Below are positions 42,135 through 50,154 of a DNA stretch of 52,068 bases, one piece after another. The DNA comes from Actinomycetota bacterium (lineage in GTDB: Bacteria; Actinomycetota; Thermoleophilia; Gaiellales; Gaiellaceae): the NCBI GenBank assembly GCA_003161615.1, contig PMOB01000033.1, forward strand, positions 1 through 52,068, given 5' to 3'. Position numbers and translations under genes: made by a program. The notes under the pieces were generated by a model. It worked only from the letters and a program-made list of their open reading frames with translations, ran no database searches and had not been told where the DNA came from. Numbering within the stretch: position 1 is the stretch's first letter; each line of letters opens with the position of its first letter.

Positions 42135-44644
42135 CGACCGCCGATCGGAACCTGCTTGGCCGGAGCGGTCAGGAAGCGGTCCCATGGTTCGGCCGGGAAG
42201 GTGCTCGGATCGCACCTCAACACCGTCAGCGGGCCGTCGTAGCGGCTGTCCGGCAGATACGAGTCGAGCAGTCCTCCGTAGATGCGCATCGCGAACGTGG
42301 CTCGAAGCGCGAGCGGCACCGCAGGCCCTCCTGCGGTAGCCGCGCGCATGAGCTCGTCGTCGGCTGCCTGACGCGCACGGGCTCGGCGATCGCTTCCGCT
42401 CACGAACGCCGCGCTGCGGCGGGCACGGAAGGCGAGCTGGCGAGCCGCGAGGCGCAGGGCGTAGCGGGCAGCTGCGGCGGCCGGCATCTCTCGCAGCTCG
42501 CTGGCGCGCGCGGCCGCCCGTTCGCGCAACCCGAACCCAGGGGGCACCGAGTCGCCGAGCAGGAGTACCGGCACGTCCTCGCCGGCGCGCCGGAGCTGCC
42601 GGGCCATCTCGAAGCCGATCGTGCCGCCGGAAGACGCCCCATACAGGAGGTACGGCCCGTGCGGTCGCACCGTGCGGATCGCGGCGACGTAGCTTCCGGC
42701 AAGCTCCTCGATCGAGCGCTCGGGAATCCCCCGGCCTTCGAGCGCCTGGCCGAGTAGGCCGTAGATCGGGAAGCCGTCCGGGAGCAAAGTCGAGAGAAGG
42801 CGTGTGTGGACGACCTCCCCGTAGACGTCGTGCACGACGAAGAGCGGCGGCCCGGAGCCCTCGCTGCGCGCCGTGACGAGCGGCGACGGGGCGGAGCCTG
42901 TCTCGAGGAGAGCAGCCAGCTGGCGGACGGTCGGCGCCTCGACGAGCACGGAGACCGGCAGGTCGACGGCGAGCTCCTCGTTCATGCCGATGATTACGCG
43001 CGCCCCGCGCAGCGAGTCGCCGCCGACCGTGAAGAAGTCGTCCTCCACGCCGAGGCCCTCGGACCCGAGGACTTCCTGCCAGCGCCGCAGGATCCGCTCC
43101 TCGAGCTCGGTCTCCGGCGGCGCCGACGACTCGCCCGCAAGCCTGCGAGCGACCGGAAGCCGCAGCCGATCGACCTTGCCGCCGGGCAGACGGGGCAGCT
43201 CGTCGAGGACGGCGATTCCGTCCGGAAGCAGCGGCGCAGGCAGACGCCGCGTCAGCTCGACGCGAAGCGCGCTCGGATGCAGTGACTTCCCCTGGACGGG
43301 AACGACGGAGGCGGTGAGGCGAAGCTCGCCCGCCTCGTCGACGTAGGTCGTGGCGGCGGCGTCCGCCACACCGTCGAGTTGACGCAACGTCGCCTCGAGA
43401 TGTCCCAGCTCGACCCGGTTGCCGGCGATCTTCACCATGTGGTCGGCGCGCCCGCGGTACTCGATGTTGCCGTCGGGCAGCAGCCGGCCGAGATCGCCGG
43501 TGCGAACCCGGCGCAGGCCGTCGCCGAGCTCGGTGAACGTCTGCGCCGTCTCCTCGGGGCGCTTCCAGTACCCCAGTGACGTCTCTCGGCTCGTCACGAC
43601 GATCTCGCCCGGCTCACCCGGCGGCACGGGCTGTCCTTCCTCGTCGACGAGCTCGACCAGCTTTCCCGGGAACGGCACGCCTAGGGGAAGCGCCCCTGTT
43701 CCGAGCTCCGTGCCCACGTCGATGACGTAGTGGAGGACGCCGCCGGCCTCCGTGCCGCTGTAGAGGTTGATTATCTGGACGTTTGGCGCCAGGTGGCGCC
43801 TGATTTCTGCGACGTCTTCCCACGTCGAGGCCTCGCCGCTGAGGTAGAAGGTTGTCGCGCCGATGAGCTCGTTCGGACCGAGGGCGGCCATGATGTGCCG
43901 CACGAGCGTCGGAACACCGCCGAAGTTGAAGGTGTTCATCGAACGCAGCCACTCTGGTATCCCGGTCAGACCGTCGCGCCGGATCTCGTACGCAGCGATG
44001 GTCGCGCCTGTCCCGATGTACGTCTCGAGGCTGAGGACGGTCGCATTGTTGGAGCCGATCGCGATCACCGCGGCACGCGGGAACTCCTGCGCAGCATGGA
44101 GGTCGCCGGTGAGCATGCTGGCGTAGTTCCGCTGCGCCATGACGATGCCCTTCGGCTCTCCGGTCGAGCCTGACGTGAACGCGATCGACACGTACTCGCC
44201 CGGCGGGACGTCCGCCCAGTCGGTAGGCGGCTCGGCAACGAGATCGAGCGGATTGATCGCCTCGACGCCCGCCTCTGACTCGGCGAGGTCGGTCAAGATC
44301 GCCGTTGCTTCGACGTCGGCGGCCACTCGGCGGACGTGCTCGGCCGGCGCAGTTGGATCGATCGGGACGGTCACCATTCCGGCCCGACCGACCGCCAGCG
44401 ACGCGATCAGCACCGCCCTCGTGCTCTCGATCTGGAGCATGACGTGGTGGCGGCCGGAACCGAGCCGGTCGACGAGCGCGGCCGCGACGCTCGCCGTCGC
44501 CGCGTCGAGCTCGGCGTAGGTCATACGGTCGTCGCCGACCTCGAGCGCCAATCTGTCCGGATCGCTAGCCGCGATCTCCCGCAGCACCTCGGACGCGGCG
44601 GCTTCCCCCTGGACTGCCACGCGCGGAACCCTAGCGCTGGTCAC
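42008..44644 (-). CDS. NRPS-like enzyme: adenylation - carrier - thioesterase (A-PCP-TE)
   Basis: An 878-residue single-module enzyme without a condensation domain. The adenylation domain (about 20-500) has A3 FTSGSTGEPKG (156-166), A5 NLYSGTEAG (293-301), A7 RTGDLGR (381-387), A8 GRADHMVKIAGNRVE and A10 LPGGKVD with Lys490. Where A4 normally reads FDxSV, I align NNATV (199-203), so the Asp that holds the amino group of amino acids seems absent. The carrier domain has DDFFTVGGDSL with Ser544 for phosphopantetheine. The thioesterase (about 590-860) has the GASSG elbow (Ser671) and GGRHFEL for the catalytic His. GTG 44644 overlaps the stop of the free thioesterase gene as GTGA. A-PCP-TE enzymes such as RalA-type synthetases act on alpha-keto or hydroxy acids. 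The product here is unknown. Confidence 0.92.
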   Translation of the reverse strand: MTSARVPRVAVQGEAAASEVLREIAASDPDRLALEVGDDRMTYAELDAATASVAAALVDRLGSGRHHVMLQIESTRAVLIASLAVGRAGMVTVPIDPTAPAEHVRRVAADVEATAILTDLAESEAGVEAINPLDLVAEPPTDWADVPPGEYVSIAFTSGSTGEPKGIVMAQRNYASMLTGDLHAAQEFPRAAVIAIGSNNATVLSLETYIGTGATIAAYEIRRDGLTGIPEWLRSMNTFNFGGVPTLVRHIMAALGPNELIGATTFYLSGEASTWEDVAEIRRHLAPNVQIINLYSGTEAGGVLHYVIDVGTELGTGALPLGVPFPGKLVELVDEEGQPVPPGEPGEIVVTSRETSLGYWKRPEETAQTFTELGDGLRRVRTGDLGRLLPDGNIEYRGRADHMVKIAGNRVELGHLEATLRQLDGVADAAATTYVDEAGELRLTASVVPVQGKSLHPSALRVELTRRLPAPLLPDGIAVLDELPRLPGGKVDRLRLPVARRLAGESSAPPETELEERILRRWQEVLGSEGLGVEDDFFTVGGDSLRGARVIIGMNEELAVDLPVSVLVEAPTVRQLAALLETGSAPSPLVTARSEGSGPPLFVVHDVYGEVVHTRLLSTLLPDGFPIYGLLGQALEGRGIPERSIEELAGSYVAAIRTVRPHGPYLLYGASSGGTIGFEMARQLRRAGEDVPVLLLGDSVPPGFGLRERAAARASELREMPAAAAARYALRLAARQLAFRARRSAAFVSGSDRRARARQAADDELMRAATAGGPAVPLALRATFAMRIYGGLLDSYLPDSRYDGPLTVLRCDPSTFPAEPWDRFLTAPAKQVPIGGRHFELATEAGMRKVAAVLIPEIEGLRRTTSRAATPRAATAPA

Positions 44645-45510
44645 CCGTTTGCAGCGAGCCCGATCTCGGTTGTCAGCACGGCGGCAACCTCCCGGACGGC
44701 TGCCTCGGTCCCGAGGTCGATGTGGCGACGGCTAACGGGAACCTGCTTGGCCGGGCTGGTCACGTAGCGGTTCCAGGGCTCCACCGGAAGCCTGCTCTCG
44801 GGGCAACGCAAGACGGTAAGCGGGCCGTCGTACGGGCTGTCCGGCTTGTACGCGACGGTCATCCAGCCGTACACGAGCACCGCGAAACTGGTTCTGAGTG
44901 CGGGCGGCACCGCGGTCCCGCCTTTGGCGGCCGCCTGCATGAGCTCGTTGTCGGCGGCTCGACGGGCCCGGTCGCTGCGAACGTCCCCGGTCACCCGTGC
45001 CGACACTCGATGGGCGCGGAAGGCGAGTTGGCGGGCGGCGATGCGCAGCACGTAGCGGCTCGCCGCGCCGACCGGCAGCTCCTTCAGCTCGCGCGCTCGG
45101 GCAGCCGCCCGCTCGCTGCGACCCCACTTCATCGGAGTACCCGGAGCGATGCTGTCACCGAGCACGAGGACAGGCACGTCCTCGCCGGCGCGGCGGAGCT
45201 GCCGCGCTATCTCGAAGGCGATCGTGCCGCCGGCCGAAGCCCCGTACAGGCGGTACGGCCCGTGCGGGCTGACAGTTCGCATGGCCGCGGCGTAGCGTCC
45301 GGCGAGCTCCTCAATCGAACGCTCCGGAATCATTCGGCCCTGAAGCGCCTGGCCGCGTAGGCCGTAGATCGGGAAGCCTTCGGGGAGCAGCGTCGCAAGC
45401 AGACGGGTGTACACGACCTCCCCACCGACGTCATGCACCACGAAGAGCGGCGGCTCGGAGCCCTCGCTGCGCGCGAGGACGAGTGGCGACCAGGTAGCGG
45501 CGCCGTCCAT
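44641..45510 (-). CDS. Stand-alone alpha/beta-hydrolase thioesterase, paralogue of the NRPS-like TE domain
   Basis: A 289-residue thioesterase that is a full-length copy of the C-terminal domain of the next gene. SPLVLARSEGSEPPLFVVHD at its start matches the linker and first strand after the carrier domain there, so the copy begins just after the PCP boundary. The nucleophile elbow is YGASAGGTIAFE (Ser92) and the His region SRRHIDLGTEA near 266. The lid segment with ERAAARARELKELP is also shared. It could offload, proofread (type II TE) or act as an acyltransferase on the same carrier. It lies four bases after the ABC exporter stop and overlaps the NRPS-like start, so expression is tightly coupled. 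Confidence 0.9.
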   Translation of the reverse strand: MDGAATWSPLVLARSEGSEPPLFVVHDVGGEVVYTRLLATLLPEGFPIYGLRGQALQGRMIPERSIEELAGRYAAAMRTVSPHGPYRLYGASAGGTIAFEIARQLRRAGEDVPVLVLGDSIAPGTPMKWGRSERAAARARELKELPVGAASRYVLRIAARQLAFRAHRVSARVTGDVRSDRARRAADNELMQAAAKGGTAVPPALRTSFAVLVYGWMTVAYKPDSPYDGPLTVLRCPESRLPVEPWNRYVTSPAKQVPVSRRHIDLGTEAAVREVAAVLTTEIGLAANG

Positions 45511-45514
45511 GCCT

Positions 45515-47320
45515 CTACTCGACGCCGAGCAACTCGGTCTCGGCGTCGCGGCTGACGAGCGTGGAGTAGCGGCCGCCGAGCGCCCTCAGCTCCTCGTGGC
45601 GGCCGCGCTCGACCACTCGGCCACGGTCGAGCACGACGATCTGATCGGCGTCCCGGACAGTCGAGAGGCGGTGAGCGATCGCGATCGTCGTCCGCCCCTC
45701 CGACAGGCTGTCGAGCGCTTCCTGCACCAACCGCTCCGTCTCCGTGTCGAGCGAGCTCGTCGCCTCGTCCAGTACGAGGATCGGCGGGTCGCGAAGAATC
45801 GTCCGCGCGATCGCGATCCGCTGCTTCTCCCCACCCGAGAAGCGATAGCCGCGCTCACCGACCACCGTGCCGTACCCGTCGGGCAGCGCCGCGATGACGT
45901 GGTGGATGCGGGCCGCCTCGGCCGCTGCGACGACCTCCTCCTCCGTCGCGTCGGGCTTCGCGAAGACGAGGTTCTCGCGCACACTCGCATGAAAGAGGTA
46001 CGCCTCTTGCGACACGACCCCGACGAGCCCGGCAAGCGCCTCGAACGAAAGGTCACGGACGTCGACCCCGCCGACTCTGACATTGCCGCGCTCGGCCTCG
46101 TACAGCCGCGCCACGAGATAGCCGAGCGTCGTCTTTCCTGAGCCGGTCTCGCCGACGAGCGCGGTAGTCGTCCCGGCCGGAACGAAGAAACTCACGTCTT
46201 CGAGGACCCACGGGCCTTCGCCGTATCGGAACCAGACGCCCTCGACTGCAACGTCCGCGCCGCTTGTCACCTGCTCCCGCGCGCCAGGCCGCTCGGAGAT
46301 ATCGACCGGCTGGTCGAGGTACTCGAAGATCCGGTCGAAGAGGGCCAGCGACGTCTGGATGTCGAGTCCGACGCCGAGCAACGAGTTGGCCGTCCAGAAG
46401 ACGCGCATCTGCAGCGTCGTGAAGGCGACGAGCAACGGTACGGAGATATGGCCGCCGGCCGCGGACCCTCCGAACCAGTAGACCGCAATGGGCATCGCCG
46501 CCATGCTCGTCTGGATCGAGGCCATCACCCACTTGCCGGCCATGCGCTGCCGTACCTGGAGGTCGGCGAGCTTGAGCGAGTCGCGCTCGAAGCGGTCGGC
46601 GAGCTCGCTCGTGCGCCCCATCGTCTTCCCGAGCAGAACACCCGAGACCGAGAGGGACTCCTGCACGAGGCTCGAGAGGTCGGCGAGCGTCTCCTGGGTT
46701 CTCGTGGCGACCTTGCGCCGCTCCCACCCGACGCGCTTGGTCAGCGCGACGGCAACGGGAATGAGCGCGAGCGCGAAGAGGGTGAGCTCCCAGCTGAGGA
46801 TGAACATCGCCACGACCGCGGCGATGAGCGTCGTGGCGCTGGCCGCGATCGAGGTCGCGGTCTCCGTGACGACGTTCTGGATGCCGCCGATGTCGTTGTT
46901 GATCCGCGACTGGACCTCGCCGCCGCGAGTGCGCGTGAAGAAGGCGAGGGAGAGCCTCTGCAGGTGCCGGAAGACGGCGGCGCGCAGATCGTGCATCACC
47001 CGCTGGCCGATCTGGTTCGAGAGCAGCGTTTGTCCGACGCCGAGGACGCCGTCGATCGCCGTGACGCCGAGGATCGCGCCCGCGGCGATCGCGAGCGTCT
47101 GCGAGTCGTGCCGGAGGATGGCTGCGAGCGCGCTCTTGAGGAGAAACGCCGGCACCACGCCAAGCGCCGCGCCGACGACTATGAGACCCCAGAGGACGGC
47201 GAGCCGCCGCCGATAGGGAACGAAGAGCCGACCGATGCGGCGGAGGTTTGTGCGGCGCACGGCGGCGTCAGCCGGCCGCTCCGGCCAGCCCATGGCCGAC
47301 TTCACGCGCGCCGGAAGCAT
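45515..47320 (-). CDS. ABC exporter, fused membrane and ATPase domains (copy 2)
   Basis: A 601-residue ABC half-transporter, very similar along its full length to the exporter at 4824-6626. Both share FFTRTRGGEVQSRINNDIGG, ESLSVSGxLLGKTMGRT, Walker A GETGSGKTT, signature FSGGEKQR, Walker B ILVLDEATSSLDT and the H-loop. The DNA is also close, for example around 45653-45715 and 4968-5030. TTG 47326, ATG 47320 and ATG 47293 are possible starts. ATG 47320 puts 11 residues before WPER, the same as the start of copy 1, and is chosen. The gene lies four bases before the thioesterase and NRPS-like genes, so this copy likely exports their product or a glycan carrying it. Confidence 0.92.
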   Translation of the reverse strand: MLPARVKSAMGWPERPADAAVRRTNLRRIGRLFVPYRRRLAVLWGLIVVGAALGVVPAFLLKSALAAILRHDSQTLAIAAGAILGVTAIDGVLGVGQTLLSNQIGQRVMHDLRAAVFRHLQRLSLAFFTRTRGGEVQSRINNDIGGIQNVVTETATSIAASATTLIAAVVAMFILSWELTLFALALIPVAVALTKRVGWERRKVATRTQETLADLSSLVQESLSVSGVLLGKTMGRTSELADRFERDSLKLADLQVRQRMAGKWVMASIQTSMAAMPIAVYWFGGSAAGGHISVPLLVAFTTLQMRVFWTANSLLGVGLDIQTSLALFDRIFEYLDQPVDISERPGAREQVTSGADVAVEGVWFRYGEGPWVLEDVSFFVPAGTTTALVGETGSGKTTLGYLVARLYEAERGNVRVGGVDVRDLSFEALAGLVGVVSQEAYLFHASVRENLVFAKPDATEEEVVAAAEAARIHHVIAALPDGYGTVVGERGYRFSGGEKQRIAIARTILRDPPILVLDEATSSLDTETERLVQEALDSLSEGRTTIAIAHRLSTVRDADQIVVLDRGRVVERGRHEELRALGGRYSTLVSRDAETELLGVE

Positions 47321-47356
47321 CCGCAAAGACTATGCGCGGACTCGCCGAAACTCATT

Positions 47357-47381
47357 CCGGCTTTCGATCGTCTGGAGCCGG
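47357..47381 (-). terminator. Weak stem-loop after the glycoside hydrolase
   Basis: CCGGCT (47357-47362) and AGCCGG (47376-47381) can pair across a 13-base loop, directly after the hydrolase stop. There is no clear U-tract, so it may only attenuate reading into the ABC exporter gene 37 bases on. Confidence 0.35.
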
Positions 47382-48836
47382 CTAGTTGCCCCAGGGGCCG
47401 TAGTGCGGGTACACCGGCCGCTTGAGGGAGAAGGCGAGTGACGGCGCCGAACCCACGGTCGCGCGCAGCCAGTTCCGCTTCGTCGCCGTGAGGGGCAGGC
47501 TCGCCTTGAAGATGCCGTAGCGGTTCGCGCGGATCCGCGCCACGGTCTTCCAGTGTCCGGTCACGCTCCTGCCGAGTTGGACCGTGACGAGAGCCGGAGA
47601 ACTCGTCGCGTCGCGTCCCCAGACGCTGACGGTGCCGGCGTCGCCGCCCGTGCCGAGGTAGGCCACGAACGGGAAGCTGAACGCGGTCAAGGTCGGCTTT
47701 GGCTGGGCGGTGGCGATCGGGTTGTCGAGGTAGTAGAGGCCGGACTGGTACGGCGTGTTCAGCGGCTCGTCCTGCAATAGGAACCACGTGACGAGGGAGA
47801 CGCCGGAGAGCCACATCTGGTGCAGCGACTCCGCGGTCGCGCGCGACTGCAGATAGAGGGATAGCGCGTTGTGCACGCGCGGCGGGTTCGTGTCCATTGC
47901 GAACTCGGTGACCCAGAACTGCACCTTGTGCGTGGACGAGATGCGGTGGAGCTTCTCCGCCGTCTGCAAGAGCGCGGTCATCTTGGGAAGGTCACCGAGC
48001 GAGACGTCGTTCTTGCCCTTCGCCTTCCCGAACGGGCCGCCGAACGTGTACGGGTGGTGCGACCAGACGTCGAAGTGGACGGGCGTCTTGCAGGTCGCGT
48101 GCGGACGCCGCCCCCCGGAGACGCAGAGAAGCTGCCGCATGAAGGTGAGCGGAGCCACCGTGTGCCAATGGCTCGTGCTGTTCGCGAACGGGTCGAGCGC
48201 GCCTGCGACGACGAGGTTCTGCGGGTCGACCTGGTGCACCGCCGCAGCGAACGCGTTGACCATGCCGCGGTACGCGGAGGGATCAACGGGCGAGAGGTCA
48301 CGGCTGAGGTTCGGCTCGTTCCAGACCTGGAAGACGTGGACAGCCGGAGCGCCATGGCTGCCGTCGTAGTGCTGTGCAAGCGCGGTGGCGAAGGCTCCGA
48401 GGTCGTCGGTGCTCGGCGTGCCGCCGTCGACACCGCTGACCGGCGCTGTCAGGGCCCAGCGGGGCGGATGGCCGACGTCAACGATCGGTGCGAGGCCGGC
48501 GTGCTCCGCGTTCCTGACCTCCTGGTCGAGCGGCCGCCAGTTGTAGCCGATCGAGGTTGGATCCGACGCGTGGAAGGCCGGGGACGGGGTCGCCGGGGCG
48601 AGCTGCGCCCAGACTGCGGCAAGGCGGACGTATGTCGCGCCGGTCGCACGTGTGGTCGTGAACGCCTGCGCCTGCTGCGAACCGAGGAAGAGGATCGGAT
48701 CCATGACCCCGGTGCGCAGTGGCAACGTCGACGGCGTCGAAAAGGTGTGGACGGACGAGCTCGTGCTCGCCGATGCGACGGCCGCGCAGGCAACGACGGC
48801 CACGCAGGCGAAGGTGGCAACCACGACCCGGACCAC
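47382..48836 (-). CDS. Secreted glycoside hydrolase (clan GH-A, GH5/GH39-like)
   Basis: A 484-residue exported enzyme. A hydrophobic N-terminus ending near AAVASAS (about 18-24) acts as signal peptide. The TIM-barrel part has VRLAAVWAQLAPATPSP, the acid/base loop VFQVWNEPN (Glu174) and the nucleophile strand VQFWVTEFAMDTNPP (Glu311), both typical of clan GH-A retaining enzymes. DVWSHHPY (near 256) is another active-site strand. The last 100 residues (TVSVWGRDATSSPALVTVQL) look like a beta-sandwich accessory domain. The start is GTG 48836. It lies between rmlD and the ABC exporter on the same strand. It may trim or release the glycan made by this locus; substrate unknown. Confidence 0.87.
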   Translation of the reverse strand: MVRVVVATFACVAVVACAAVASASTSSSVHTFSTPSTLPLRTGVMDPILFLGSQQAQAFTTTRATGATYVRLAAVWAQLAPATPSPAFHASDPTSIGYNWRPLDQEVRNAEHAGLAPIVDVGHPPRWALTAPVSGVDGGTPSTDDLGAFATALAQHYDGSHGAPAVHVFQVWNEPNLSRDLSPVDPSAYRGMVNAFAAAVHQVDPQNLVVAGALDPFANSTSHWHTVAPLTFMRQLLCVSGGRRPHATCKTPVHFDVWSHHPYTFGGPFGKAKGKNDVSLGDLPKMTALLQTAEKLHRISSTHKVQFWVTEFAMDTNPPRVHNALSLYLQSRATAESLHQMWLSGVSLVTWFLLQDEPLNTPYQSGLYYLDNPIATAQPKPTLTAFSFPFVAYLGTGGDAGTVSVWGRDATSSPALVTVQLGRSVTGHWKTVARIRANRYGIFKASLPLTATKRNWLRATVGSAPSLAFSLKRPVYPHYGPWGN

Positions 48837-48880
48837 TGATCCAAGCTAGCACCCGGACCAGCCGTTCCCTAGGCCGTTCC

Positions 48881-49681
48881 TCAGACGCCGAGCCGGTCGA
48901 AGCAGGCCCGCAGGCCGTCGCGCCAGTGAGGCAAGGTTGGAGCCCCGGGACGCTCGCTCCGGAGGACCGAGTAGGCCGGTCGCGCCGCCGGCCGGCCGAG
49001 CTGCTCGCTCGTGACGCGGCGGACACGGCAGTCGAGTCCCGCCTCTTCGAAGATCGCCTCGGCGAACTCGGCCCAGGTGCAGTCTCCGTCGGCAGCGAGA
49101 TGCCAGACACCCTGTGGCAGCTCGACGAGTTCCCACACCGCCGCGGCGAGATGGCCGGCGTACGTGGGACAGCCGCGCTGGTCGTCGACGACCGTCACCT
49201 CGTCCCGCTCGGCGCCGAGCCGCAGCATCGTCTGGACGAAGTTCGTGCCCGTCCAGCCGAACAGCCACGAGGTACGGACGACCCAGGCATCGTCGCCCGA
49301 TGCCGCCTCCGCGAGCAGCTTCGTCCGCCCGTAGACCGAGAGCGGCGCCGGCCCGTCGGACTCGACGTACGGCTCGCGTTTGCTGCCGTCGAAGACGTAG
49401 TCGGTGGAGAAGACCACGAGCGGCGCACCGAGTTCCGCCGCGTGCTGGGTTCCTCCGACGTTCACCGCAGCCGCCTCTTGCGGTTCTGCCTCGGCGCCGT
49501 CGACGTCGGTCCACGCCGCCGTGTGGAGGACGAGACCGGCGCCGGCGAGGTTCGCAGGCGGTACCTGTGTCACGTCCCAGTCGGCGCGGGAGAGCGGGAC
49601 GACGTCCGCGTCGCGGAACTCCTCGCAGAGCGCCGCGCCGAGCTGTCCACCGGCCCCGGTGACGAGGATGGGGCCGTTCAC
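48881..49681 (-). CDS. rmlD: dTDP-4-dehydrorhamnose reductase RmlD
   Basis: A 266-residue SDR that makes the last step to dTDP-L-rhamnose, reducing the 4-keto sugar with NAD(P)H. It has the nucleotide loop LVTGAGGQLGAALCEEF, the RmlD-specific HTAAWTDVDGAEAEPQEAAA with the conserved T-x-V-D-x-x-E, VFSTDYVFDGSK, VYGRTKLLAE (YxxxK) and VVRTSWLFG. DQRGCPTYAGHLA near 190 is also characteristic. GTG 49681 overlaps the RmlC stop as GTGA. It is the third gene of the rmlA-rmlC-rmlD set. RmlB is missing from the window. Confidence 0.94.
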   Translation of the reverse strand: MNGPILVTGAGGQLGAALCEEFRDADVVPLSRADWDVTQVPPANLAGAGLVLHTAAWTDVDGAEAEPQEAAAVNVGGTQHAAELGAPLVVFSTDYVFDGSKREPYVESDGPAPLSVYGRTKLLAEAASGDDAWVVRTSWLFGWTGTNFVQTMLRLGAERDEVTVVDDQRGCPTYAGHLAAAVWELVELPQGVWHLAADGDCTWAEFAEAIFEEAGLDCRVRRVTSEQLGRPAARPAYSVLRSERPGAPTLPHWRDGLRACFDRLGV

Positions 49682-50154
49682 GCGCTCTCGCGACAGGCGG
49701 CGACGTCACGCGCCGAGAGGATCGGCTCGGAGACGCTCCACAGATGCTTGACGCGCGGGTCGGCCCAGCAGACCCCGTGCTCGTCCGGATCGGAGGGGTC
49801 GTACTCCTCGGTGACGAGATAGGCCACGTGCGCGTCGGTCAGCGCCTCGTAGCCATGCGCGTGGATTCCGGGGACGTAGATCGCCATCGGGTTGTCGTCG
49901 CCGATGTCCTCGGAGAACGCCTCCCCGGTCGTCAGGTCCAAGACGACGACGCGGACCATCCCCGTCAGGCAGAGGAAGACGTCGTCCTGGCCGCGCTCGT
50001 GGTAGTGGAGGCCGCGTACGACACCCTGCCGCGAGAACGAGAGGTTGACCTGCCGGATCGGCTTCGGCAGGGAGCTCGCGCGGGCGAATTCGGCGAACCA
50101 GCCGCGCTCGTCGTCGTGCCGCGTGAGCGGGAAGCGCTGTAGGCCTTCGATCAT
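49678..50154 (-). CDS. rmlC: dTDP-4-dehydrorhamnose 3,5-epimerase RmlC
   Basis: A 158-residue cupin. QRFPLTRHDDERGWFAEFA matches the D-x-R-G-x-F/W start of RmlC. VNLSFSRQGVVRGLHYHERG contains the catalytic H in GLHYH, and MAIYVPGIHAHGYEALTD the second H pair. The protein is shorter than typical RmlC (about 180 residues) and has HYHERGQDDVF where many have HYQxPP. It may therefore be a diverged subtype, though genome context supports RmlC. ATG 50154 overlaps the RmlA stop as ATGA. The open frame to 50580 is antisense-like and rejected. It epimerises C-3 and C-5 of the keto sugar. Confidence 0.88.
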   Translation of the reverse strand: MIEGLQRFPLTRHDDERGWFAEFARASSLPKPIRQVNLSFSRQGVVRGLHYHERGQDDVFLCLTGMVRVVVLDLTTGEAFSEDIGDDNPMAIYVPGIHAHGYEALTDAHVAYLVTEEYDPSDPDEHGVCWADPRVKHLWSVSEPILSARDVAACRESA

